This document shows, piece after piece, positions 29,864 to 37,771 of a stretch of 64,000 nucleotides of DNA; positions within the stretch are counted from its first letter, which is position 1; every line of letters begins with the position of its first letter. Source of the DNA: Phocaeicola vulgatus (GTDB lineage Bacteria; Bacteroidota; Bacteroidia; Bacteroidales; Tannerellaceae); contig CP091733.1 of assembly GCA_022009975.1 (NCBI GenBank), positions 62,001-126,000 of the forward strand, given 5' to 3'. The notes under the pieces were generated by a model, which saw only the letters and a list, made by a program, of their open reading frames with translations, did no database searches and was not told where the DNA came from. The position numbers and the translations under genes were made by a program.

Positions 29864-30139
29864 TCAGTTGAATAATGTTCCGTCGGATAGAAATTCGTAG
29901 TTGTTGGCTTCGCAACTCTCGGCAAAGGCTTCTTCACTGAGTTGATATTCCATATCGTCCCTGCAAGCCTTGAAAAAGCCGTTTAAGCACTTGTTCATAA
30001 GTTCGTAAAGGGTGGTGTTGTCGGGGGCTTTCAGAAAGTCGTATATAGGCTGTAATATCTCATAGTCCATATAATAGCCCGTCAAAACACAATCATTGGT
30101 GACGAATACACGGCTCTTGCGCTTTGTCTTGTAATCCAA
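29864..30139 (-). CDS. hypothetical conjugative-element protein, probably 5'-truncated
   Basis: 91 residues ending in EFLSDGTLFN, acidic and without recognised motifs. The first usable codon is TTG at 30139 in LDYKTKRKSRVFVTND; an in-frame TAG lies a few codons upstream near 30150, so the true N-terminus is probably missing at the island border. It is placed directly upstream of PcfK and ends 17 bases before it. Confidence 0.5.
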   Translation of the reverse strand: MDYKTKRKSRVFVTNDCVLTGYYMDYEILQPIYDFLKAPDNTTLYELMNKCLNGFFKACRDDMEYQLSEEAFAESCEANNYEFLSDGTLFN

Positions 30140-30149
30140 CGGACGGCTC

Positions 30150-30529
30150 TATGAAAATAATTTGGAGAAAATTCTTTTTTTTTCACGATATACTCTTATC
30201 TTTGCAACAGGTTATTCGAGTTATGCAAAGCGTTGTATATCATTGCAGAAGATAGGTCGCTAAATCATTACCTACTGCATTTCATAACTCATTAGGCTAT
30301 TGAATGCCAATCAATTGAACCTAAATGATAGTTTTTTAGAAAAAGGTAGTATGCTTTTTGGAAAAAGCTCGTAACCATTTGTCTGATGGGTTTAGATGGA
30401 AACTTACCGAAGTTTTGTAACTATTGACATGCTATCAAAAAACTTTCCTTTTTCTTTTCACTGCAAAAAATCTTCACCAAATTGGGTTGTCAAAGAAGTT
30501 GGTAACGTGTGGGGAAAATAACCTCAGCA
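30150..30529. other. non-coding stretch with TATCTTTG box and inverted repeat
   Basis: No gene is seen. TATCTTTG at 30197-30204 fits the -7 consensus on the plus strand, without a -33 TTTG at 19 bp. About 15 bases later GAGTTATG pairs with CATAACTC some 70 bases downstream. It is either the regulatory end of the conjugative-element remnant or a small RNA locus. Confidence 0.3.
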
Positions 30530-30573
30530 ATTTAAACCGCGTTTAAACGATGTTCTAACAGTGTTAAAATGAC
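30530..30573. repeat. 11-bp-phased AT-tract repeat, copy B
   Basis: Four units in strict 11-bp register: ATTTAAACCGC, GTTTAAACGAT, GTTCTAACAGT, GTTAAAATGAC. Related to copies at 24812 and 54113. It marks the right side of the IS/conjugative-element scar, before the rplS terminator. Confidence 0.65.
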
Positions 30574-30622
30574 AGGTTCTATGTTCCAAAGGCGTTTTGA
30601 TTGAAATCGAAGTTGTATAAAA

Positions 30623-30657
30623 TACAAAAAGCCATCCATAACGGGTGGCTTTTTGTA
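30623..30657. terminator. bidirectional terminator after rplS
   Basis: Arms 30623-30637 and 30643-30657 pair over 15 bp (core AAAAAGCCATCC) with a 5-base loop and A/T runs on both sides. It serves rplS on the minus strand. Confidence 0.8.
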
Positions 30658-30679
30658 TGAATTGGAATCGTAGAACAGA

Positions 30680-31027
30680 TTACATTCTCTTTTCTTTGAT
30701 TCTTGCTTTTTTACCAGTCAAAGCACGCAAGTAATACAATTTAGCGCGACGAACACGACCCACTTTGTTAACTGTAATACTTTCGATAAACGGAGATTCG
30801 ATAGGGAAAATTCTTTCTACACCTACGTTTTCAGACATCTTACGAACTGTAAAACGTTTTTTGTCTCCGTGACCAGAAATGCGAATTACTACACCTCTGT
30901 ACTGCTGGATACGTTCTTTGTTTCCTTCTTTGATACGATAAGCGATTGTGATAGTGTCACCGCTCTTGAATGAAGGATGCTCCTTTTTGGTAGCGAACGC
31001 TTCTTCTGCAATTTTAATAAAATCCAT
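30680..31027 (-). CDS. rplS: 50S ribosomal protein bL19
   Basis: 115 residues, full length: KSGDTITIAYRIKEGNKERIQQYRGVVI, then VERIFPIESPFIESITVNKVGRVRRAKLYYLR. It sits at the subunit interface. A Bacteroides-type promoter is visible upstream on the minus strand (TTTG then TTACTTTG about 20 bp apart near 31110-31140). It stands alone, without the trmD/rimM partners seen elsewhere. Confidence 0.95.
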   Translation of the reverse strand: MDFIKIAEEAFATKKEHPSFKSGDTITIAYRIKEGNKERIQQYRGVVIRISGHGDKKRFTVRKMSENVGVERIFPIESPFIESITVNKVGRVRRAKLYYLRALTGKKARIKEKRM

Positions 31028-31179
31028 TTTTGTTGTATTTAAAATTGTTGTTAATATACGTAATTAACAGGCTGCTTGTGTCCTGTCAGAGTTACGTAAA
31101 AGCGACTGCAAAGTAACGAAATATTTGGCATATAAACAAATGGACTTTTATTTTTCTTGTTTGCAATCTTTTTTTTCTC

Positions 31180-31187
31180 TACATTTG
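31180..31187 (+). promoter_or_regulatory. -7 box TACATTTG upstream of the GH3 fusion gene
   Basis: A full match to TAnnTTTG, 22 bp before the ATG at 31210. A TTG lies about 20 bp upstream. Divergent from the rplS promoter. Confidence 0.55.
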
Positions 31188-31209
31188 AGCTGCAAAAGTA
31201 TTCTATGCG

Positions 31210-34128
31210 ATGAGAAAAATCTATTATATCTGGGTTCTATGTTGGCTTTCAGTTATTTCCTTGTTCGCTAAAGAACCGACCTTGCTCCAAAAGGCAGATA
31301 AAAATGCAATGAATCTATGGGTTGATTCTGTCTTTAATTCTATGAGCGATGATGAAAAGATAGGCCAATTGTTTATGGTTGTTGCTGATATAAAAACAAC
31401 CAGCCAGAATCTCCAAAAATTGATTCGGTATGTGAATGAGGTGAAAATCGGGGGTGTATTGTTTCATAAGGGAAACCCTACCGACCAAGCCTACTTGACA
31501 AATAAAATGCAGGCAGCTGCTAAAGTCCCTCTGTTTGTTGCTTTGGATGGAGAATGGGGTTTGTCCATGCGCTTGAGTGGCACGACTCGTTTCCCTAAAA
31601 ATATGATGTTGGGCGCCATTGAAGATAATCTGTTGATTCGTAAATATGGGGAAGAGGTTGCCCGGCAATGCAGAGAGATGGGAATACATATTAACTTTGC
31701 ACCGGATTTGGATGTGAATAGTAATGTGGACAATCCAGTTATAGGCATTCGTTCCTTTGGAGAGGATGCCCGGATGGTTGTTGATAAAGGGCTTGCTTAT
31801 TCAGCAGGATTGGAAGAAGGAGGAGTTTTATCTGTTGCAAAGCATTTCCCTGGCCATGGCGACACGTCTGAAGATTCGCATGAAACATTGCCTGTCCTTT
31901 ATCATAATCGTAGCCGTCTGGACTCTGTGGAACTGGTTCCTTTCCGCAATTATATAGAGAGGGGCTTTTCCGGCATGATGACTGCTCATTTATGTATTCC
32001 TGCTTTGGAAAAGAAAAAGAAATGCCCGGCATCGCTGTCTCATGCTGTCGTTACTGATTTGCTTCAAACCGAGATGGGTTTCGAGGGGCTTTGTTTTACG
32101 GATGCTTTGGCTATGAAAGGAGCCGCTAACCGTAAATCTGATAATCCTTGTGTAAAAGCATTGTTGGCAGGAAATGACGTTTTATTGGCTCCTGCGTTTC
32201 CTATTTCTGATTTTAAGGATGTGAAAGAGGCTGTTGAGTCCGGAGTCATTCCCATGAGTGAGATAGAAAAACGCTGTCGTAAAATATTGCAATATAAGTA
32301 TATATCAGGATTGAATCAGTATCGTCCTATTCAAATAAAAGGCTTGGATGAGCGTTTGAATACGGCTCATGCTGCTTGGCTGGCTGCGGAATTGAATGCA
32401 GGAGCAATCACCTTATTGAAAAATGAAGAGGAGATGATTCCGGTAACAGCTTTAGATAAACGTAAAATTGCTATTCTCTCGATTGGTAATCCGCTAAGTG
32501 ACAAGTTTTCGGAAACGGTGAATCGTTATGTGAAAGCTGATGCTTATTATATCACTAAAGCTACTCCTGCATCAAAAGTCCAGCAGATATATGCTAAATT
32601 GAACAAATATGATTTAATATTATGTGCTGTCCATACAGTTCGAATCCCTGAAAGTTTGGCATTGCGGCAATTAGCAATGAAGAAAGATGTTATCTATTCA
32701 TTCTTTACAATCCCTTATTTTTGCAAGTCCTATAAGAAATCCATTGAGGCATCTCGTTCTACTGTTTTAGCTTATGAAGCTACACTGTTGGCACAAGAGT
32801 ATGCGGCTCAAGTTATATTTGGAGGAATAGGTGCTAAAGGTAAATTGCCGGTTACTATTCCGGATATGTATTTTTCCGGTACGGGAATACTGACAGAAAA
32901 AAGCCGTTTGGGTTATCATGAACCGGAGGCTGTGGGGATAAATGCCACTCGTTTGAAAGAGGTAACGCGGATAGCCGAAGAGGGAATCCGTGCGAATGCT
33001 TATCCAGGTTGCCAAATCTTAGTGGCAAAAGATGGAATGATTGTTTATAATCGTTCGTTTGGTTGTGATGATTATGTACACCGCCGCCCTGTGACCGATA
33101 TGTCTGTTTATGATTTGGCCTCTTCTTCAAAAGCAACCGGGACTTTGTTGGCCGTCATGAAGGCTTATGATGAACGGAAGTTTAAATTGTCAGATCCAGT
33201 ATCTACCTTTATAACAGAATTACAAAAGTCAGATAAAAAGAACATTCAAATCAAGGAGCTGCTTTTTCATCAATCCGGCTTGGTCCCGTCCATCTTCTTT
33301 CATACAAAAGCGATGAACAAAGGAAAGTTTATACCGGAATTATTATCTGAGACACCGAAAGAAAATTATACATTAAAGGTCGCCAATCGTATGTTTTTAC
33401 ATACCTCTTTTCAAGACACCGTTCTGCAGATGATAAAACGTTCGAAACTGGGAACTAAAACGTACCGGTATAGCTGCGTTAATTTTATGTTGTTGAAGAT
33501 TATGGTTGAACGGCAGTTGCATCAACCTATGGATTCTTTGCTCACGCAAGACTTTTTTGCCCCTTTAGGAGCATGGCATACAACTTACAACCCGTTGGAC
33601 AAGATGGATTCGCTTCAGATAATGCCCACAGAGTATGATAATACAGTTCGCCATCAAATGATTCGTGGATATGTGCATGATGAAGCAGCCGCTTTTCAAG
33701 GAGGAGTTTCCGGAAATGCCGGTCTCTTTTCTAATGCAAATGATTTGGCGAAAATCCTCCAACTTTATTTGAACAATGGGGAATATGGGAATGAACGTCT
33801 GTTGTCTGTGGAGACTGTCCGGTTGTTTACACAGACGAAAAGTCCTACATGCAGACGTGGATTAGGATTTGACAAACCGCAAATAGGAGCAAAATCGTCC
33901 CCTTGCGGACTTTTGGCTCCTGTTTCTGTTTATGGCCATACCGGATTCACCGGCACCTGCTTTTGGGTCGATCCGGAGCAGCAGCTTATTTATATATTTC
34001 TGAGCAACCGAGTGAATCCTACGCGGAATAACTCAAAACTCTCTTCCATGAATATTCGTACACGCATTCAAGATGCTATTTATCGTTCTTTGGAAACATC
34101 GAACTCTTCCAATCACAGTAATACGTAA
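31210..34128 (+). CDS. GH3 (NagZ-type) glycosidase fused to a beta-lactamase-like serine hydrolase
   Basis: 972 residues, intact, with a signal peptide (cleaved near SLFAKEP). The N-terminal half is a GH3 barrel with the NagZ His/Asp loop KHFPGHGDTSEDSH (211-224) and the nucleophile Asp in CFTDALAMKG, so it should cut beta-N-acetylglucosaminyl bonds of peptidoglycan fragments. A second GH3-like domain follows. From about residue 575 a class C beta-lactamase-like domain begins, with S638-x-x-K641 in SSSKATG, YSCVN, and HTG in GHTGFTGTCFW. Such fusions are known in Bacteroidota and are thought to act in cell-wall turnover. The aminotransferase gene follows after 11 bases. Confidence 0.88.
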   Translation: MRKIYYIWVLCWLSVISLFAKEPTLLQKADKNAMNLWVDSVFNSMSDDEKIGQLFMVVADIKTTSQNLQKLIRYVNEVKIGGVLFHKGNPTDQAYLTNKMQAAAKVPLFVALDGEWGLSMRLSGTTRFPKNMMLGAIEDNLLIRKYGEEVARQCREMGIHINFAPDLDVNSNVDNPVIGIRSFGEDARMVVDKGLAYSAGLEEGGVLSVAKHFPGHGDTSEDSHETLPVLYHNRSRLDSVELVPFRNYIERGFSGMMTAHLCIPALEKKKKCPASLSHAVVTDLLQTEMGFEGLCFTDALAMKGAANRKSDNPCVKALLAGNDVLLAPAFPISDFKDVKEAVESGVIPMSEIEKRCRKILQYKYISGLNQYRPIQIKGLDERLNTAHAAWLAAELNAGAITLLKNEEEMIPVTALDKRKIAILSIGNPLSDKFSETVNRYVKADAYYITKATPASKVQQIYAKLNKYDLILCAVHTVRIPESLALRQLAMKKDVIYSFFTIPYFCKSYKKSIEASRSTVLAYEATLLAQEYAAQVIFGGIGAKGKLPVTIPDMYFSGTGILTEKSRLGYHEPEAVGINATRLKEVTRIAEEGIRANAYPGCQILVAKDGMIVYNRSFGCDDYVHRRPVTDMSVYDLASSSKATGTLLAVMKAYDERKFKLSDPVSTFITELQKSDKKNIQIKELLFHQSGLVPSIFFHTKAMNKGKFIPELLSETPKENYTLKVANRMFLHTSFQDTVLQMIKRSKLGTKTYRYSCVNFMLLKIMVERQLHQPMDSLLTQDFFAPLGAWHTTYNPLDKMDSLQIMPTEYDNTVRHQMIRGYVHDEAAAFQGGVSGNAGLFSNANDLAKILQLYLNNGEYGNERLLSVETVRLFTQTKSPTCRRGLGFDKPQIGAKSSPCGLLAPVSVYGHTGFTGTCFWVDPEQQLIYIFLSNRVNPTRNNSKLSSMNIRTRIQDAIYRSLETSNSSNHSNT

Positions 34129-34139
34129 TAAATAAAGGT

Positions 34140-35170
34140 ATGTTATTTGGACACGGTGATGATTATTATAAATCCCGACAGGCTATATTGAGTAATTATA
34201 GTTCTAATGTTTGGTATGGAGCCGATTTAGAACCGTTGAAAGAGCACCTTTTTGAGGTGTTTGATTGTTTGAACTGTTATCCGGAACCTGATGCAGGCTC
34301 TTTAAAGCAGCTGTTGGCAGAAGTAAATCATATTTACCTTCTGAAGTTTTGGTGACCAATGGATCCATAACCGCATTCTATCTGATTGCCCAAACCTGGG
34401 CAGGTAAACATTCTACTATTTTTACTCCTTCATTTGCTGAATATGAAGATGCTTGCCGTTTACATGGACATCAGCTTTCGTTCTTTAAGAATAGTTCGCC
34501 TTTGTCAGCACTCTCTTTCAAAGGAGGTGGTTTATGTTGGATTTGTAATCCGAATAATCCGGACGGGAAATTGATATCTCGTTCTGATATGATCGGATTG
34601 ATCGATAGTCATCCTGATACTTTATTTGTCATTGATCAAGTTTATTCCGATTTCTGTATGGAGCATCTGTTCGATTTGGAAGATATACATAGTTATCCCA
34701 ACTTGATATTGGTGCAATCTATCTCCAAATTGCATAAAATACCGGGAGTTAGAATCGGTTATGTTGCTGCGTCGGAGGATTTGATATCTAAAATCCAACC
34801 GAAGTTGATACCTTGGTCGGTGAATGCGTTTGCCATTGAAGCAGGGAAATATACTTTGCAACATCCTGAACAGTTTTGTTTGCCATTGCAGCAATGGTTG
34901 GATGAGAGCCTTCGTCTTCAATCGCAGATACGACAGTTGGGAATAGAGGTTTATCCTTCATCTGTTCCTTTTTTCCTTAATAGATTACCGGATGGGTTTT
35001 CAGCAGAGGAGTTAAAGTCGTTTTTGTGGGAGAGAGGAATATTAATCCGGGATGCTTCTAATTTCAGAGGGCTGGATACTTCTTATTTCCGTCTTTCCAC
35101 ACAGTCTCGTGAAGAGAATATTGAATTGGTGGAAGCAATGCATACTTATTTGGGAAGGAAAGGTAAATAA
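34140..35170 (+). CDS. class I/II aminotransferase, CobD/threonine-phosphate decarboxylase-like, one frameshift
   Basis: About 343 residues once a missing A near 34328-34335 is restored (AEVKSYLPSEVLVTNGS). PLP fold-type I features: the VTNGSITAFYL loop, CWICNPNNPDGKLI, VIDQVYSDF, and the Schiff-base Lys in QSISKLHKIPGVRIGY. The N-terminus LFGHGDDYYK resembles the HGG/HGDD opening of CobD-type enzymes, which decarboxylate threonine phosphate for the cobamide loop; a histidinol-phosphate aminotransferase role is an alternative. No other corrin-synthesis gene is nearby, although a cobalamin riboswitch lies at 48.6 kb. Confidence 0.75.
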
Positions 35171-35173
35171 AGA

Positions 35174-35210
35174 GGCTGCATCAAAACGATTGTTTTGATG
35201 CAGCCCCTTA
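35174..35210. terminator. terminator between aminotransferase and small membrane protein
   Basis: Perfect 14-bp stem (35174-35187 with 35192-35205, GGCTGCATCAAAAC) and a GATT loop. It lies between convergent genes and belongs to a family of four alike hairpins in the window. Confidence 0.8.
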
Positions 35211-35223
35211 TAATAACATCTTT

Positions 35224-35394
35224 TTATTCAACACGCTTGTTAATGGCAATGTGGCTAATGTAACCGATAACAATGACTACTAAGCCAGCCAATAATGTTG
35301 TGTTAGACGAGCTGTCGGTAAATGCCGGAACAGCCAATATCGCTACACCGATAAGGAGGATGATGACTCCTAAATTTTTAATCAATTCGCTCAT
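35224..35394 (-). CDS. small two-helix membrane protein, hypothetical
   Basis: 56 residues starting MSELIKNLGVIILLIGVAILAVPAF, then TLLAGLVVIVIGYISHIAINK: two transmembrane helices with a short Ser/Asn-rich turn. I know no function. ATG 35394 is chosen over an upstream in-frame ATG because the extra sequence does not look coding. Convergent with the aminotransferase gene, divergent from the acyltransferase. Confidence 0.6.
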   Translation of the reverse strand: MSELIKNLGVIILLIGVAILAVPAFTDSSSNTTLLAGLVVIVIGYISHIAINKRVE

Positions 35395-35535
35395 GGTTAT
35401 AGACGTTTTGTGAATTATTTCTATTTCTCTTGCAAATAAAGTAATAATAACCCGATTGAGAAAATATTTTAGAATAAAAATCATGAAACCTTATAAAATT
35501 GCTCCTATCTTTGTCCCAAATTAATATCATAGCGT

Positions 35536-36276
35536 ATGAAACGATTGCTTTATGTAGTGTACACATGGCTGATTTTTGTGCCAATCTTTTTGCTGTTGAC
35601 AATCTTGACAGCTCTTTTTACAATGGTAGGATGTCTGCTTGGTGGAGACCGTGTTTTCTCTTATTACCCGGGAATGATTTGGTCCAGACTGACCTGTTGG
35701 TTGGCTTTTTGTCCGGTCAAAGTACGTGGCAGGGAACATATCCGTAAAGGACAGTCGTATGTATTTGCAGCCAATCATCAAGGGGCTTTTGATATATTTT
35801 TGATTTACGGTTTTTTGGGAGCACCTGTCAAATGGGTGATGAAAGCTGGAATAGGAAAGATTCCTTTTGTCGGGGCAGCTTGCAAAGCGGCAGGATTTAT
35901 ATTTGTAGACAATTCAAGTCCTAAAGCTGCGGCTCGTTCGGTGCTTGAAGCGGAACGCATTTTGCACAAAGGGGCTTCGATTGCTATTTTCCCCGAAGGA
36001 GCACGGTCGGAAACTGGTAAATTGGCAAGGTTTAAGAAAGGGGCTTTCCAAATGGCGGCTGACCAGCATTTGCAAGTAGTTCCTATTACATTGAACGGAC
36101 CGTTCCATGTTTTGCCAATTGGTTCGTTGAATCTGCACCGCCATCCGATGGAGATGGTTATTCACGCTCCGATAACACTTCCGGATGAGGGTGTGGGCAT
36201 GCCAAAAGGATTGCAATCCATAGCAGATGAGACGAAGCGTATTATATCGGAGGACTTGTGGGAGGAGTTTAAATAA
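35536..36276 (+). CDS. 1-acyl-sn-glycerol-3-phosphate acyltransferase (PlsC family)
   Basis: 246 residues with an N-terminal membrane segment (WLIFVPIFLLLTILTALFTMVG). Acyltransferase blocks: block I NHQGAFD (H81...D86), block III FPEGARS, block IV VVPITLNGP. It transfers an acyl chain to lysophosphatidic acid at the inner membrane. TATCTTTG about 25 bp upstream is a likely -7 box. It is followed by a 445-base gap that holds the left end of the mobile element. Confidence 0.85.
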   Translation: MKRLLYVVYTWLIFVPIFLLLTILTALFTMVGCLLGGDRVFSYYPGMIWSRLTCWLAFCPVKVRGREHIRKGQSYVFAANHQGAFDIFLIYGFLGAPVKWVMKAGIGKIPFVGAACKAAGFIFVDNSSPKAAARSVLEAERILHKGASIAIFPEGARSETGKLARFKKGAFQMAADQHLQVVPITLNGPFHVLPIGSLNLHRHPMEMVIHAPITLPDEGVGMPKGLQSIADETKRIISEDLWEEFK

Positions 36277-36373
36277 GATAATGGCTCGATATTGGCGTTT
36301 TTTTCTGTAAAAATTACGCTAAAAACTGCCGAATAGCTTAAAATGAGCTGTTTACGAGTTTTTCACCTCAACA

Positions 36374-36414
36374 GAGGTAATGATTTGGCAATAGTCCTAA
36401 ATTCTGCAATCTGC
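36374..36414. other. candidate attL
   Basis: GAGGTAATGATTTG (36374-36387) repeats exactly at 46568-46581. The match continues imperfectly to a shared TTCTNCAATCTGC at the end of both copies (one gap, several mismatches). The crossover point cannot be fixed. Confidence 0.4.
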
Positions 36415-36564
36415 ATACGTTTGCTACCTAACAACTCTTTTCGACTGCAAAAAAATACAAAAAAATAATGAACCAAAAGATTTTTATTAAGCAAAAAAAA
36501 TAGCAAGCTAAGGATTGCCTAACAAAAAAATGTCGGTTTTTTTATCATGAAATAGTAGCATAAT

Positions 36565-36658
36565 GTTTAATTGGGTTTAATTTTACTGACAATAAGTTTA
36601 ATTCAGTTTAAAATATCCATCAAAAAGTTCTATCTATCAATCATTTTTTGTACTTTTG
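36565..36658 (+). promoter_or_regulatory. cargo promoter with four phased GTTTAA repeats
   Basis: GTTTAA starts at 36565, 36575, 36596 and 36606, spacings of 10, 21 and 10 bp, so all sit on one helix face. TACTTTTG at 36651-36658 is a full -7 match; the repeats end about 13 bp upstream of where the -33 would be. The layout resembles paired direct-repeat sites of an activator, or an AT-rich upstream element. The 36277-36564 stretch holds attL and otherwise no gene. Confidence 0.5.
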
Positions 36659-36721
36659 CACTCGAAAACAAAGAGGCTTATACCTCCGCAACATGTATAA
36701 CATTTTAAAAAAGGAGAAAAC

Positions 36722-36931
36722 ATGAAAAAGTTTTTGTTTTCTATGGCTTTGGCATTAGGTGCTATATGCATGCCAAGTCAAGCAAATGCGGCTGAAATGG
36801 CTTCGCCAGTAGTTAACCCTGTAAAAGCTGCGGCTCCAGTCAGCTTAGCTTCAACAGAAGATGATGATGTCGTCATCATCATTATAATTATAGAGCAATC
36901 TGATGATGGTGGTGGTCTAACGACCCTATAA
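36722..36931 (+). CDS. secreted Ile-rich micropeptide, unknown function
   Basis: 69 residues. A clear signal peptide (MKKFLFSMALALGAICMPSQANA, cleavage about residue 23) leaves a mature chain of about 46 residues: an Ala/Val/Pro-rich head, then an acidic-hydrophobic-acidic tail DDDVVIIIIIIEQSDDGGG and final LTTL. Six Ile in a row flanked by acids and a Gly patch suggest a precursor that is cut or assembles, but this is inference. AAGGAG at 36711 is a good SD for this phylum. It is first in a plus-strand run with GLPGLI and receptor genes. I recognise no family. Confidence 0.65.
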   Translation: MKKFLFSMALALGAICMPSQANAAEMASPVVNPVKAAAPVSLASTEDDDVVIIIIIIEQSDDGGGLTTL

Positions 36932-36979
36932 TGTTCACTACTGTTTTTTTATCAAGCTGTGACTTTTTAAATCATAGAT

Positions 36980-37020
36980 GAGAGTAAGCGTTTTTTTAAC
37001 ATATTAGAACGCTTACTCTC
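36980..37020 (+). other. perfect 13-bp hairpin between micropeptide and GLPGLI gene
   Basis: Arms 36980-36992 and 37008-37020 (GAGAGTAAGCGTT); the loop contains a seven-T run and no T run follows the stem. It may protect or process the micropeptide mRNA, letting it be made in excess of the downstream genes. Confidence 0.5.
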
Positions 37021-37045
37021 TATTCAATTTAAGAAAAAAAATGTT

Positions 37046-37748
37046 ATGAAAAAAATATTGCTCTCATTTTTTTGTGCTTCTGCTTTTTGCTTGTTAGTTT
37101 CTGCGCAGAAAGTAGGATTGGTCATACAATATAATATGGCTATGCAAATTCCGAAGAAAGTCTATGAGATGACTGATTTAAGTAAAAGACAATTGGTTAT
37201 AAACAAATTGTTAAACCAACACCAGACTTATACATTGTTTACGAATGGCAATGAATGTGCATTTTTCAGCAATGGGCATTGATAACAATGTCATCAAGAT
37301 TGAAGGTAATGGCTCATGCTATACTAACATGAAAGATAATAAAGAGATAAGCATAAAGAAGATAGTTGATAAGCCTTTCATTGTGTCTTCTGATACCCTA
37401 AAAAACGAATGGGACTTGTATCTCGATGAGACAACAGATGTGTTGGGCAAGAAATGTTCGAAGGCTGTAAATAAAAAGTATCATTCTGTAGTTGCTTGGT
37501 TCTGTCCAGAAGTGCCATCTTCTGTAGGTCCTTGTGGATATATTGGCCTTCCAGGAGCGATTCTCCGCTTGACAACATCAACTGCGATATATGAGGCAAC
37601 AAATATCTTGCCAACAAAAGAAAAAGTCAAGATAGAGTTACCTAAAGGAAAGATTATGCAGAAGCAAGCTTTTGAAAAGTTGCAAAAAAAGAAGATTGAA
37701 GAACTGCAAAGTAATGACAGCGGCAAAGGTAATGTCATTGTTTTGTAG
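37046..37748 (+). CDS. GLPGLI family protein, one frameshift
   Basis: About 233 residues after removing one T from the T run near 37262 (NECAFSAMGIDNN). Signal peptide MKKILLSFFCASAFCLLVSAQ; the family motif is GPCGYIGLPGAILRL, preceded by VAWFCPEVPSSV. GLPGLI proteins are exported Bacteroidota proteins of unknown role, often paired with outer-membrane receptors, as here. The ending is Lys-rich. The receptor gene starts 23 bases downstream. Confidence 0.8.
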
Positions 37749-37771
37749 TGTAGGATAAAACCAAAGAAAGT

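Noticed and set aside
36980..37020. Intrinsic terminator after the micropeptide
   Set aside because: The T run is in the loop, not after the stem; called a hairpin of unknown role.
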